This document shows positions 1-12,500 of a stretch of 64,000 nucleotides of DNA, piece after piece. The number at the start of each line of letters is the position of its first letter. Position 1 is the stretch's first letter. The notes under the pieces were generated by a model. That model was not told where the DNA came from and did not search any database. It saw nothing but the letters and a program-made list of their open reading frames with translations. Source of the DNA: Rhizophagus irregularis (taxonomy: Eukaryota; Glomeromycota; Glomeromycetes; Glomerales; Glomeraceae); assembly GCF_026210795.1 (NCBI RefSeq), contig NC_089446.1, forward strand, positions 868,001-932,000. Direction: 5' to 3'. A program made the translations under genes and the position numbers.

Positions 1-507
1 ATATCTGACCGGAAGCTGAAGATTTTTATATCTCTCTTTTGCACTTTGGACTCGTTCATGACTTGGCGCAGCAGATGGTGGTTGAGTATTGGACGAATCT
101 GGAAGCCGAAGATTTTTATATCTCTCTTTTACACTTTGAGCTCGTTCATGACTTGGCGCAACAGATGGTTGTTGAGTATTGGACGAATTTTTATTGATGT
201 TAGTAGTTTGAGCTCGCTCATGAATTGGGGTGGCAGTTCCTTCAACAGCTTGTTGAATATTGGACGAACTTTTATTGATGTTAGTAGTTTGAGCTCACTC
301 ATGAATTGGCGTGGCAGTTCCTTCAACAGCTTGTTGGATATTGGACGAACTTTTATTGATGTTAGTAATCGTTTTATTTCGATTATCACTAGCCAAACCT
401 TTTTCAGTATTTTTATTTTTTCTATTTTGGATCATTATTTTTTTTGGTTGCGAATTTTGGCTCATTATTTTTTTATTTTTTTTTTGGTTGCGAAGAGTAT
501 TAGACAT
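1..507 (-). pseudogene. Broken low-complexity repeat-protein gene, runs off the left edge
   Basis: The minus strand reads as a hydrophilic protein rich in Asn, Gln, Lys and Ser. It has a start at 507, a basic N-terminus, then a 27-residue tandem unit (81 bp period, copies at about 169, 250 and 331) containing NINKSSSNIQQAVEGTATP, then a looser 90-bp unit toward the edge. The first unit ends in an in-frame TGA at about 295-297, whereas the next unit has CGA (Arg) at the same place, so the stop looks like one C-to-T change. The frame stays open beyond the stop to position 1. Function is unknown. It may be the second gene of the CACTA element whose Tnp2 gene starts at 4549, with the Tc1 element inserted between them; that is inference. 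Confidence 0.45.
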
Positions 508-508
508 T

Positions 509-930
509 AAAACTCTAAAAAGAAAAGGTTGGTGAGAAAAAATGAAGTTTTATTTAAAAAATTAAACTTTAAGAAACTTTCGCCATCATACTGATCGAAT
601 AGTCTATTTTATTATTAATATTATTAATCGAACGATTTGAACGCAAATCGACATCATGTAATATTTATAATTTAAGTGATAGTTGATGATTTTAATAAAT
701 TTAATATAATTTAAGTATTATATCGACAATTAAACTCTAAAAAGATTAAACTCTAAAAAGAAAAAGGTTGGTGAGAAAAAATGAAGTTGTTTAAAAAATT
801 AAACTTTAAGAAACTTTCGCCATCATACTGATCGATCGAATAGTCTATTTTATTATCAATATTATTAATCGAATGATTTATATTTATAATTTAAGTGTAG
901 ATTGATGATTTTAATAAATTTAGTATTACA
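509..930. repeat. Direct repeat pair, about 180 bp each
   Basis: The segment starting at about 509 (AACTCTAAAAAGAAAAGGTT) recurs at about 747 and stays alignable through the stretch containing TTTCGCCATCATACTGATCG and the following AT-rich part. The second copy has a small duplication (GATCGATCG). No gene is seen between 510 and 1004. Confidence 0.7.
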
Positions 931-1004
931 TCGACGCAGTTGATGATTTTATTCTAATTTAAGTATTTTAAACGAATTATATTGATATTATTGATATATT
1001 ATTA

Positions 1005-1056
1005 TCGCCGTTTTCGATTTGGTTGAATCTGCACTATGTCGATCAATTATAATAAA
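1005..1056 (+). repeat. Left terminal inverted repeat of the Tc1 element
   Basis: It matches 4461-4512 in inverted orientation over 52 bp with about three mismatches, and directly follows the TA at 1003-1004. Confidence 0.85.
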
Positions 1057-1455
1057 ATTGGTGAAAACTCGTGATTTTGTAAAGTAGTACATATAAAACT
1101 TTATGCTTTGCTTATCAACATGCAAATTTTTTGTATTACGCATGATGATTGAGTTATAACGCGTATGTTTTTGTACTTTCTTTGAATTTTTTTTTCTATT
1201 TATTAGAAGATTACTAGCGATTCAACATTCGGTCCACATTATATATTGCAATCACTACAATTATAACGCTTGTTCAACTAAAGTTTTGAACTGAAATATT
1301 TATTTCTTGATAGAAAAGACCTTGTGTATGTATTTTTTAGATTTATTTCGCTTCCATTTGTTAGATTTACTTCAACATTAGGTTCTATACTATATTTATG
1401 ATTATTTCTGCTTATTCAACTAAAATTTTATCTTATTTATAAATAGAAATACCTC

Positions 1456-2555
1456 ATGCCTAAAGAATTTAGTGAGGATTTACGATGGAGAGTAGTATAT
1501 TTATATACCGATGGTTTCTCTATTATAGATATTGCTAATACATTATATATGAGCAAGTCTTCTGTAACTAGAATAATAAATATTTATGAAAAATGGGCGT
1601 GTGTTACCAATCCATATAAAGGGATTTCTGGAAGAAGAAAGCTTTTCAGTAGAAATGATATGTATATACTCCAAAATCTCATTAGAGATAAAGTTAACTG
1701 GTATTTAGACGAGTTGGTGAGTGAGATGGAAAATCTTACAGGAAAAAGAGCTTCTATTGCAACACTCTGGAGATCACTTCATTATTTAGGAATTACCAGA
1801 AAAAAGGTATTGAAAATTTTAATTTTCAGAAAAAAATTAGTAACTGCATATTCTAATTATAGTTTTTTTTTTTTTATAAAGTTACAAAAAGAAGCATATG
1901 AGAGAAGTGAAATTATGCGTGCACATTATTTAGGAATTATTGGTGAGCATTATACTCCAAATCAATTAATCTTTATTGATGAAAGTGCTAAGGATGAGAG
2001 AAGTTTGTCAAGATTATATGGATATTCTCCTAGAAATATACGTGCATGCAAAAAAGTGGTATTTGTACGAGGAAAAAGATATACAATCTTGCCTGCTCTT
2101 ACTTTAGATGGATTTGTTGCAGTTGATGTGTTTGAAGGGGCATGTGATAAAAATAAATTCGTTAAATTTGTACTTGATCAAGTGGTATGTAAAATTATAA
2201 TATTATTTTAAAATTATAACTTATATAAATTCTCAATATTTCAATATAGGTTCCTGTAATGAATCCCTATCCTGGTAATAATAGCGTTATTATAATGGAT
2301 AATGCCAGAATACATTATGATGATGATCTTATTTCGCTATTAGAAGGATTGGGATGTCACGTAATTTTTCTTCCACCTTATTCTCCTGATTATAACCCTA
2401 TAGAAACAGCATTTTCAATAATTAAATCATGGATTAAACGTAATTATGATTTTATGGATGCTTGTAATGATCCAATATATGCTTTATTAATTGCATGCAG
2501 TCAAATTACACCTCAAATGGCACAATCATTTTTTAAGTCATCAATTTATTTGTAA
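1456..2555 (+). CDS. Tc1/mariner (IS630-like, DD34E) transposase, three exons
   Basis: Predicted exons are 1456-1806, 1882-2184 and 2250-2555, giving 319 residues. Both introns have GT..AG ends. The first (75 bp) is a multiple of three, so the frame stays open through it, but removing it joins ITRKK directly to LQKEAYERSE as expected for the family. The N-terminus is a helix-turn-helix (FSIIDIANTLYMSKSSVTRI). The catalytic triad is visible: Asp in FIDESAKDE, Asp in IIMDNARIH, and Glu in DYNPIETAFS, with 34 residues between the last two. The protein would cut and paste its own element at TA sites. No stop or frameshift is seen, so it could be active. The splicing is inferred, not tested. Confidence 0.87.
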
Positions 2556-2656
2556 AAAATTTATTATAAAAAATAAAATAAAATTAGAATATCAATTTTA
2601 TTAGTAAACAATTTTTTATTATATTTTATAATGAAATACAAAAATATACTAATCAA

Positions 2657-4329
2657 TCAATATCTTTGTGCTGCTTGCCTAATGTTTTTTTGCCACCCAA
2701 TTTTAACAATTCCTAACTTTACCATTTGTTCATCAGTCAAATCTTTAATTGCATTTACCGTAATTTCTTCTTCTAAAAAAGCATTTTCAAATTTGGAATA
2801 TACATTATTACAATTATATTTTTGATCTAAGTTAAGAAAAAATTCAGTAACTGAAGGTAATTCATGATTTGTAGTAGGTGATGATATTGGATGAATAGAT
2901 GTTGGATGAATAGATGTATTTGAAGGAGAATGAGAATAAGGATATGGCATTTGAATCACAATAGGATTAACAGGTGTAGTAGATGTAGTAGACGCTATAG
3001 TTGGTATTTGTGTATCATTATTTTTGTTTACCAACGTGCCCAATACTGCATTGAATGTTGGAAATGTTGGAGGAACGTCATAAGTAGTATTTTTATTATG
3101 CTATAATTTTTATTGAGGTTAGAATTGAAATAAATGCAAAATCAATTTGCTAATAATTAAAATTACTTACAATTTCACGTGCCCAAAGCTGTAATCTAGC
3201 TGGATTTAGTTGTAAATGGCGATTTTCTTGAATAAAGCATGGTGTATTATGCATATCACACTTGTATTTTTCACATAAAGCAGCTATGATTCCCGCTCTT
3301 GTTTGTTCTTCTTTAGATAAATCATTTTCTTGAATAGCACGCGACTTTCTTTTCTTTTTAGAATTTGATAATATTCTTTGATTTCTTTCTTCATCAGAAG
3401 CTGAGGAATCACTTTTGTCAGAAGCCTGAAATTTTTAATATGAAATTAGATATTGAAAAAACTAAAAAAACAGTTGAACTTCAGAACTTTCTTACCTTTG
3501 AACGCTTTGATTTTGTTTTTTCATTTGTAGAATCATCACCAATTACAATTATTATTGACACTTTCTTGCCTGCAGCAATGATTTTCTTATAATCTTCAAT
3601 AAATTCATTAAAATCCAATTTATCTTCTAATGTACTTGAAGGGCCACGCGCATTTACTGCTTTATATGACATACTGTAATCTGCTGGCTTGATATTTCTA
3701 TTCTTAAGTGCTTTTTGAACAGCATTATTGATTCCTTCTATAACAGTAATATATTCAACTGGTTTAATGGTTATAGTTTTAGAAGTAGAAGTTTTCTTAC
3801 CCTTCTTTTCAATAGCTATTTGTAACTTGATTTGATCAATTCCATAGTCTTCAACTTCAGAAAATTCAGAAATATCATCCTCATCTTCTCCATCAACAAG
3901 ATCACTAGATTTAGTATCTTCAACATCAATAGATATACTATTCATTTTGTTAGTAGATTTTTCTAATATCTTCTCCTCTTTTTCAGCAAGTATTTTTTTT
4001 TTAGTATATATGTCTTTTCTTTTAGCTAACTTATCATTACCTTTCAATCTTTGAAATTTACTATTGCAAGTAGAACAAAAGGTGAAAGAAAATGGAATGT
4101 TAAAATTGCTATTGTATTGAAATTTTTCGTTAGCAGAAAAAAGAAATTGGTTTGTTGTTTGCAGTTCTTCGTTGGGAGTAAAAACGCGAGAATAAATTTG
4201 TTGACCGCGTTGTGGGTTGCCTACTCTTGTTAGTTTCACACTTTTATCACACTTGCAAGTGTCTAAAGTAAAACAAATTAAACACTTTTTACAAGTGTAG
4301 CAATTAGCAGGTAGATATTCACGCGTCAT
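2657..4329 (-). CDS. Transposon passenger gene with zinc-ribbon-like N-terminus and SAM-like C-terminus
   Basis: Predicted exons on the minus strand are 4329-3496, 3425-3171 and 3100-2657 (510 residues), with GT..AG introns of 70 bp. An in-frame ATG also exists at 4350; I prefer 4329 (MTREYLPANC). The N-terminus has paired cysteines (CYTCKKCLICF, CKCDK, CSTCNSKF) that look metal-binding. The middle is acidic and Lys-rich, followed by a charged segment with more Cys/His (KYKCDMHNTPCF). The last about 70 residues (LPSVTEFFLNLDQKY to the end) resemble a SAM-type helical domain. No enzyme motif is seen. Its place inside the inverted ends suggests an accessory DNA- or protein-binding factor. I recall this as a high-copy family in Rhizophagus, but cannot check that here. 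Confidence 0.72.
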
Positions 4330-4460
4330 TTTTTGGATTTTATTGTACAAACTGCGCCAGGTACTATCCTTTTATATCATATTTTAATTGAAAATCATTT
4401 AAGAGTCACGCTTTTATTAACAAATCAAATAACTCGGGTGTTTTTGGTGTTTTCGGTAAA

Positions 4461-4512
4461 TTTATTATAATTGATCGACATAGTACAGATTCAACCAAAT
4501 CGAAAATAGCGA
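4461..4512 (-). repeat. Right terminal inverted repeat of the Tc1 element
   Basis: This is the inverted partner of 1005-1056 and is followed directly by TA at 4513-4514. Confidence 0.85.
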
Positions 4513-4514
4513 TA

Positions 4515-7500
4515 ACAATTAACTTTATTTCGAAAAACGTTCACAAAAATGACGAGAAAAAGATCATTATCAAGTATACTCAATGAAGAATCAGATTCTA
4601 GACCTCATGCCATACCTTCATCACGTATACAAAGAACCAGATCAGTGTCAAATATAATTGACGAAGAATCTTCAAATCAATCTTATCCTACATCATCACG
4701 TATTGGAAGGTTAGTTGCATGTAATTGTTCTGAATGTAATGGACGATTAGTAGATCCTCGTACGAAAACTATCCATGAAATTAACCAAGATTCAGAGGAT
4801 GATAATTCAGAAAGAACAGAAGTACATCTAACTGATGAAGCTGAATTGCCTAGTGACGAACCATACAAAAGTGCCTCAATATTAGATGAACCACAAATGA
4901 GAGAATCAGAAGCTGAATTACCTAGTGACAAACCATACGAAAGTGCCTCAATATCAGATGAACCATGAATGAGAGAATCGGAAGCTGAATTGCCTAGTAG
5001 ACAACGATCAAGAAAATATGTTCGACCGGTTATAATTGCTGAATTAGGAGATATAGTAGATGATAAATCTTCTGAATCTTCTGAATATACTACGGAGGAA
5101 GATGCAAATATCGATGATAGAAATGAATCATCTGATAATGAACCATCCAATGATGACGAATACCACAAAATTTTTGAAGATTATTCATGTTCACCTTTCA
5201 AACCATTTCAAGATTCTGATACTGAACAATCAATAAATAATCGGTTCTTATGGATATTATTATGGATCATGAGCTTCCGAACCAGGTTTAACTTACCAGA
5301 AACAGCTACAGAATCATTGATAAAATTCTTGAAGCTTGTTCTAACAGAAATCGGTAGTCCTGATTTTGACACATTTCCTGACACTTTATATCTAGCAAGA
5401 AAAGCCCTTAATCTTGAAGACCGGTTTCATAGTTTTGTGGCGTGTTCCAAATGCCACAAATTATACAACAAACAGGAAATAAAAAGTTTTCTCCAAAATG
5501 AGCAACCTGCCATCATGAAGTGTTGCCATGTCGAATTTCCTAATTCGACAACTAGAAGATTAAGGTTGTGCCAAACACCTTTGGCACAGAAAACAACATT
5601 GTTAAATAACCAAATTTCAATCAAACCTGAATTATTATTTCCGTTTGTGAGTATTAAGCAGCAATTGGAAGCAATGTATCGTCAACCTAACTTTGAAAAT
5701 TCTCTAAGGCATTGGATAAATCGTCCAACTTTCGATAATATCCTAACTGATATATACGATGGTGAAGTTTGGAAAACTTTTAAAGAAACGACAGATGAAA
5801 GTTCGAATAATTTTTTCCGATCTGATGTTGCTGATTTGCACCTCGGATTGATTTTGAATTTGGATTGGTTTCAACCCTTCGATGGCACAATCCACAGCAC
5901 TGGAGTAATATACGCTGCAATCGGTAACCTTCCGAGGGATGTCAGATTCAAGCGCAATAATATCTTGATTCTTGGCTTATTACCCAGCCCAGATGAAGTA
6001 AGTTTACATAAGATTAATCACTATCTGGCGCCAATCATTGATGAGTTGAAGTCACTTTGGGAAGGAGTGACATTAAATCAAACGTATGAATGTCAAGAAG
6101 GGAAAAGAATTCACGCAGCTCTGATTCTTGTTTCATGTGACATACCGGCTGCAAGAAAAATTTGCGGACATATTTCCGCTTTGGTGTCGTGTCATAGATG
6201 CGAAAAGAAGGCGAATTATGAAAATTGGCAGCATAATTTTGCTGGGATAAATGAAATGGACGAATGGTTTACTTGCCGTGATTCGGCTCAACATCGTCAA
6301 GATGCTATAGGATGGAGACGCTGTAATTCAGACGCAGCAAGAAAATGATTTGTAAAGCAAACTGGAGTTAGATGGTCCGAATTATTGCGTCTACCATATT
6401 TCGATCCAATTCGGTTCATTACAATCGACCTGATGCACTGCTTGTTTCTGGGTATCGCAAAATGAATTGTAAGAAGACTTTGGATCGAAAATGGCGTATT
6501 AACAACACATATTTTGAAAACAGTTCAGAAAAAAATGGATGAATTTAAAGTTCCAGCTGACTTGGGTCAAATCCCGGGAAAAGTCGATTGTGGAGATGGG
6601 TTTTCAAATTTTACTTCGGATCAATGGAGAATATTTTTTACAATATATGCAACGGTCTCTCTCTGGGAACATCTTTCTGAGAATGACCGGAAGATTCTCG
6701 TGAATTTTGTGAGAATTTGTTCAATTTCAGTAAGTCGAATTGTAGAAGTCGATTTCATGAGAGAGGCGCATCAGAGGCTAATTAATCTAGTGAAGTTGAT
6801 AGAAGAAAATTACGGTCGTGATAAAATCACACTGAATTTACATTTATCACTTCACTTATGTAAATGCTCACTCGACTATGGACCTTTATATACATTCTGG
6901 TGTTTTTCCTTTGAGCGCATGAATGGCATGCTAGGTATAATATTTTAAATATTCTTGTTACTTTCTAAAATAATGCATTTTTATCAACTTTTGTTTAAAA
7001 TAAATTTAGGCTCTTTTCCGAATAGCAGAAGGAAAATTGAACCAGAAATTATGCGCCGCCTGATGTTTGATAATCAAATCAGTAATATCATTAATTCCGG
7101 CGTGAAATCAAAGGGCCTAGATTTGATTAGTAATAGACCATCTGTTGGCTCTCTATCAGAAGCCGACCAATTTTCTGCTGATGAAATGAGGCGATTTTGG
7201 TTGACTTCAAGAAACATTCATGAATCGACCACCACAGGAAAAGAAGCATTTCCGGGCGAAATGCTCAGACCAGTATTTAACGATATTGTAATGTCAAGTG
7301 ATATGCTTGACTTAATAGTTGAATACTACATGGCGAGCTACAAAACGATGGAATTTCGGAAACCATTTGGAGAGGGTGCAGAAGATTCGATAATAGTTCA
7401 AATTAAAATGAATCAATTTGGAAGGTGCCGAATTAGTTCTGAAATATTCGGCTCTTTGATATCATCACGTCATGTAAAAAGCTCATTTATCTTGGCAAAA

Positions 7501-8299
7501 TTTATGACAAAAAGTGGTGATATCGATTGCTATCCTGGACAAGTCCAATACTTTTTTACACATGCCGTTAATTTGCCAGATGGGTTATCCGAATATAATC
7601 TAGCATTTATTCGCTGGTATAAACCTGCAGAATCATCAAATATTCGGTATCATTTCAGAGTTAGAGATGACGAAATATGCAATGTTGAATTATGGGGTAC
7701 CGAGTTTTACCCAGAATCCCGTGACTGTATTATTCCAGTTCATCATATTCTTGGCCGATTTATACCAACGAAATACCGAATTTCAGGCAGGAGAAGTTCA
7801 AACGTCTATTTAGCGGTAAATCCAGTCAATAGAAAATTTCATATTCGCTGAAATTAGTATCTTTTTCGAACTTTATTTTGATGAAATAACATATAATTTC
7901 AAATAATACAAATATCGGAATTTATTAAATTTCAAAATAATACAAATTTCAAATAATACAAATATCGAAATTTATTAAATGTTAAAACAATACAATACAA
8001 ATATCGGAATTATTAAATGTCAAATTTACATATAATATAATTATCGGAATGTCGAAATATTATAATGCGCAAACATCGGAATTTGAAACAAATATCGGAA
8101 TTTTGCACCACAAATCGGCTATGCCGAATGTCATCTGATATGCAGCCGATTATCGATCATATCCGAAATCGGAATTTTGCATCGCAAATCAGCTATGCCG
8201 AATGTCAGCCGATTATTGATCATATCCGAAATTTATCCGAAATTTGGCCGAAATTTGGCCAATTTGCCTTACTTCCGATTTGCCTTATTTCGACTAGTG
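4515..8299 (+). mobile_element. CACTA (Tnp2-type) transposon, right part; left end not found
   Basis: The right end reads GCCTTATTTCGACTAGTG and stops at 8299; on the other strand it begins CACTAGTCGAAATAAGGC. The same terminus closes the MITE at 35114-37973 at both ends. The subterminal DNA (about 7860-8290) is full of short repeats such as ATATCGGAATTT and CCGAAATTTGGCC. No matching left end is present between 4515 and the transposase start, and none was seen in 1-1003. The left end may lie outside the window, with the Tc1 element splitting this one. Confidence 0.72.
4549..7851 (+). pseudogene. Tnp2-family CACTA transposase, interrupted by three TGA stops
   Basis: There is one long exon from 4549, a 75-bp intron at 6935-7009 (GTATAA..TTTAG), then an exon to 7851. 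The N-terminal 200 residues are acidic with a duplicated MRESEAELPS unit. A Cys pair region (CSKCHKLY, CCHVEF) follows. The core has Tnp2 hallmarks: HLGLILNLDWFQPF, IGNLPRDVRF, ILILGLLPSPDEV and DLMHCLFLGIAK. Downstream is a domain ending in a charged stretch. The frame is broken by TGA at 4966, 6346 and about 6462, each consistent with one transition (CGA to TGA, or TGG to TGA for the third). Otherwise the frame is intact, so decay is recent. The protein would have recognised the CACTA ends. Confidence 0.85.
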
Positions 8300-8588
8300 A
8301 TCTGAATAAATTTATATTTAAATATAAAACTGATATATTATTAGTAGTATCCTACATATGCAACTTGAAATAACTCATATAAACTCACATAACATAAATA
8401 AATAGTTAAAGTACATAGTGTTAAAGTATTATAAAAATTAGTATAGAACAAATTTTATCATATAAAAAATTGATTCAAACTTAATTTGACTCAACTTATG
8501 AGGAATATTACTAATTATTAAATATCTCATATCTGTAAAATATGAATAAAAGATTTAAACTTATATTTAAACCAGATTATAATTTTAA
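7860..8588. repeat. Subterminal repeats of the CACTA element, then unannotated AT-rich DNA
   Basis: From 7880 to about 8090 the motif AATACAAATATCGGAATTTA recurs. From 8090 to 8250 a block of about 75 bp (ATCGGAATTTTGCA.. TATGCCGAATGTCA.. CCGATTAT.GATCATATCCG) occurs twice. After the terminus at 8299, 8300-8588 holds nothing I recognise. Confidence 0.6.
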
Positions 8589-8608
8589 TTAGAATTTCAG
8601 TTTTATTT
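8589..8608 (+). repeat. LINE target-site duplication, 3' side
   Basis: The 20 bases TTAGAATTTCAGTTTTATTT recur exactly at 17049-17068. The end overlaps the T run, so the last three T could belong to either. Confidence 0.85.
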
Positions 8609-8828
8609 TTTTTTTTTTTTTTTTTTCAGTTCACAAGCGCATAGCGCATATTTATTGATAAAGATTGAGATTACAGGAATGTGGAGTTATAGGTACCTGG
8701 TCAGATAGTAAAACTATATGGGACTACAAACCTTATAACTAGACTTAGTAGAAAATTAAATACATAAAAGACTACCAACGACAACTGAGTTAAGTTAAAA
8801 TTACTAAAAAGGACTAAACTCCGTACCT

Positions 8829-9509
8829 TTAAAGGTAACGGAAAGAACAAGAATTATATACATAGAATTTAACCACCCGGATCACATACCCCATAAAACC
8901 CAGGATTTCTTTACCAAACAATATGTGCTCCCTAACGCTGATTAATCCCTCATATAATGGATAATTTCCCAATTTCCTTTTTAATTGTAACTCCTTTTCT
9001 TTTTCTTTTACGAAGATAGAGTCAGGTTTCTTTTTGTCCATTTTCAAGATACCCAAAGATTTGTCGACTTGTTTCATTTTTTCACACCTTTTCTTCCAAA
9101 TTCCTGAATTAACCTTTTCAAAAATAAAATTTAGTAATTCTATACTTATTGTACGAGCTATTTTTTCTTTTGTTTCTCCTACAAAAAATAAAATTTTTCT
9201 CAAAAGACTTAAAGGAAAAATTCCTTTTATCATATCTATAAAACAGAAGTTATTAATATTCTTTTTTCTTTGAAACGTAGGAAGATTCAGCAAATCATCT
9301 TTGACAATTTTTTCTACATCGACGCCATTTCGTATTAATAAATCAATAAGTTTTTCTATCGTTTCCATTATTAGGTCTTTAATATATTTTCTATTATTTC
9401 TGCAAGTCCACACATGATCGAAACTTTCTTCTTTCTTATTACAACAAGGACATAATCTATCTTTATATAAGTCATAAGAAGATTTTTTCATTTGTTCTAT
9501 TGTCGACAT
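8829..9509 (-). pseudogene. Displaced C-terminal zinc-knuckle part of LINE ORF2
   Basis: This 226-residue frame starts MSTIEQMKKSSYDLYK and contains CPCCNKKEESFDHVWTC, a CCHC knuckle that normally follows RNase H in this LINE type. It lies one frame away from ORF2, and reading a few codons upstream (LIEE) meets the end of ORF2. One lost base around 9528-9535 explains the break, so I treat it as the severed ORF2 tail, not a separate gene. The rest is basic and helical, ending shortly before the 3' UTR. Confidence 0.75.
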
Positions 9510-9517
9510 TTCTTCAA

Positions 9518-12500
9518 TTAGTCTTTGTACTTCATTCTTTTACACTTCGAAGAGTGAGCATTTGTTTTAAAATACGTTTCATATTCTTCATTAACGTTTA
9601 AGTATTCAAAAGTCACGTGCCAATCTATTTCCAACATTCTGTATTTATCATTTCTATTTAAGTTAAAAAATTTTTCTAGCCCTTGTATCCGCGTAATTAA
9701 TCTAATAAATCTTCTTATATTAGTTTCCACTATTGTTTCATTCCATCTTAGCACATATCTATACTCTTTGCATGTTGGCAACACTTCTAATTTATTAACG
9801 TTATGAATATCAACATATCTTTCTTTGATTTCTATATCCAATATATTATGTAATGTATCTGTTGCATGAGCTTTAATCTTAATTACTTCTATATCCAGTT
9901 TTTCTTTAGAAATTATTTCTTTAATAATAGCCCAAATATAATTACTAGATCCAAATTTTAGTATATCTCTTAAATTATTTCTATGTGGTCTTTGTTTGAT
10001 GTCCATAAAATTGTTGTAATTTGTTTGACTATCTGTATAAATCGTAGCTTTCTTATTTTCTGGTATAATTAATAAAGCTGCTAAAAGTGCCAAAGCTTCT
10101 GTTTTATTGACTGTAATCCAATTTTCCACTGTTGACATTATTGTATCTAATAATTTATTATCTTCATCGTAAATCATTAATCCAAATATTGCTTCAATAT
10201 TTTCTGTTTTATTATTTTTGACTGATCCATCGATATATATATTAAGTTTCGCCCCTCTAGCAGTTGTCAATCTATTTTTACACAATTGCAATCTATTCGT
10301 CATCGGTCTATAAGCTCCTACTTCTAAAAATTGACTAATCATATCATCTATAAAGGATATTTTATCTTTTGATATTATCTCATACATTTTGCTATAAGTA
10401 GATTTGTATAACCATGGTTGTTGTTTTAATATTCTATCGTATATAAAGTTCTCCTGAATTACTTGTCCACTAATTCCTGGAAATATAGTTCTTTCTTGCC
10501 CTAGAATATTACCTTGATTAATACCATTTTGCCATTTATTCCTTGAAAAAGTACTAGCATTTCTAACATTGGTCATAATTATACACGGGATCCTAACTCG
10601 TTCTAAATGTGAAAACATTACTTCTGGAACATCTAACCACGTTGCTGCATTACATCCTGGGCATTTTTCTAATATTAAATCTTTATCTTCTATTGTTGTT
10701 ATTGGCACCATATGCATTGCTATTAAATGACCACCAGGTAAGACTTTTCTAGTTCTTCCAAAGACTGCTTGTAAATTTCCTCCGATGTTGACTTCTATAA
10801 TGATTGGAACGTCTTTTTTCATATTAGCCATTACCGGTATTAATTCAGTCCCTCTTAAATTTTCTACTCTATCGATCCCATCAATTTGGTTGATTATATG
10901 ATTTTTTAATTTGTATGTGTGCGGCGACATCGTTAGTTCTTTTATAATTTGGTCATAATTATTAATATTAGCTGATAATCTTCCTTTTAAACTAAGTTTG
11001 ACATATTTTTTATCTTCAAGTTCTTTGATTGTTAAGAGATATCGTTTACTAGGAGAAAGCAGTTGATCTATATATCGAATATTGTTATCTTGTAAAAATT
11101 TAAAGTTATTAACGTAAGTATCTTCTGAAATTAATAATCTAACAGTTGTAGGTCCTCCTTCCACTTTAAATCTTTCCACAATTCCATCATCTTTTTCTAA
11201 ATCAAAATCATTATCTCTCATTAGAAGTATATTCCTCATTGTAAAACTTTCATTGTAAAACTTCTTAATCACGTGACTCGTCTTATTGTCGATAGTATAC
11301 AAAGGATTATTTTCTAAAAGCAAAAGATTTTGTATACTTGTAAGTCGAATATCCATTATTTCTCCAAGAATACCCTTGTCATTTATCTGTAAAACAAAAT
11401 TAGTTATTTTTGCCTGAAGTTGATTATTAGTAAAACTGTTTAAATTGTAAATGTAATTAGTTTCCAAGATAGCATTAGGCGCTGTACAAGCCATTTTCAA
11501 TTTGTTCTTCAAAACTTTTCTAAAAGGTGACATTAATTTCTCCATTATCCTTTCATCCATAACTGTAAGTTGTGTTCGATATTCTACTATTGGTATAATC
11601 AAATAATTGAAAAGATATATCATCATTTTATCAGTTAATCCTTTTTTTGTTGTAAATGCTTTATTAATTAACATGACTTCATTTTTGACTTGTTGCTGTA
11701 TATGTTGACTTTTATTGTACATATTAATCCATACTCCTAGAAATCTTTCAGAGCCATTATGCTTGACAGGTTGAATTTCCACTTCTTCGTTTCCAAAACT
11801 GAGCTTGATTTCTTTATTTAGCCTTTTTCGTTTCTTAAATCTTATTAAAAGTGCTGATTTTTTCTTGTTTATTTTAATATCGTTAAGCGTATAAAAAGAA
11901 TCAGCTATCTTTAAAATCTTTTCCATGTCCAATTTGTTTCCTGTTAAGAAGCTTGTATCATCCATATATCCACATGCTGGAAACCTGAGTTGTTTTTCTC
12001 TTGTTAATCCTTCATATATATCCAATTGTTCTTTTGCCGAAATCTTAAATCCCAAATTTGATTTTCTCAATCTTTCTAAAAGGGGGTCGTAAAATATAAT
12101 CCATAGTAGTGGAGAAATTATTTCCCCTTGATCTATTCCAGTTTTCATTTCAAAGGGTTTAGTCAATCCAGCAGGAGTAAAAACTTGATTGGTCCTTCCT
12201 TGAAACATTCCTATTATTATATTACATAATTTTTCAGGTATCTTAATCCTCTTCATCGCTTTTCTTAACATAAAAATATTAACTCTGTCATAAGCTTTCG
12301 ACATATCTACTAAAAAAAACCATAATTCTTTATTTTCTTCGTTAGCGTAATCTATTAGTTCTTTAATAATTCTAAGCGGTTCGAAAGTGGATTTCTTTGG
12401 CAATCCAGCAAATTGGTGTCCTCTAAGTATGTTGTATTTAACCATAGCGTCGGACAATCTATTAGTTATAATCTTCATGAACATTTTTCGTAAAGTTTCT

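Larger units (their letters stand above)
1005..4512. mobile_element. Tc1/mariner-type DNA transposon with two genes
   Basis: The element is 3508 bp and flanked by TA on both sides (1003-1004 and 4513-4514). Its ends are inverted copies: TCGCCGTTTTCGATTTGG at the left, and the right end reads TCGCTATTTTCGATTTGG on the minus strand. The similarity continues for 52 bp with about three differences. Inside are a DDE transposase on the plus strand and a multi-exon gene on the minus strand, arranged tail to tail with 101 bp between them. Both frames are uninterrupted, so this copy may be young. It sits 35 bp upstream of the Tnp2 start codon, so it probably inserted into a CACTA element. Confidence 0.85.

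Noticed and set aside
46-510. Plus-strand 154-codon frame with repeated SLMNWRGSSFNSLLDIGRTF
   Set aside because: Its complement reads as a more plausible hydrophilic repeat protein with a CGA/TGA explanation for the break; the plus frame is hydrophobic low-complexity sequence.
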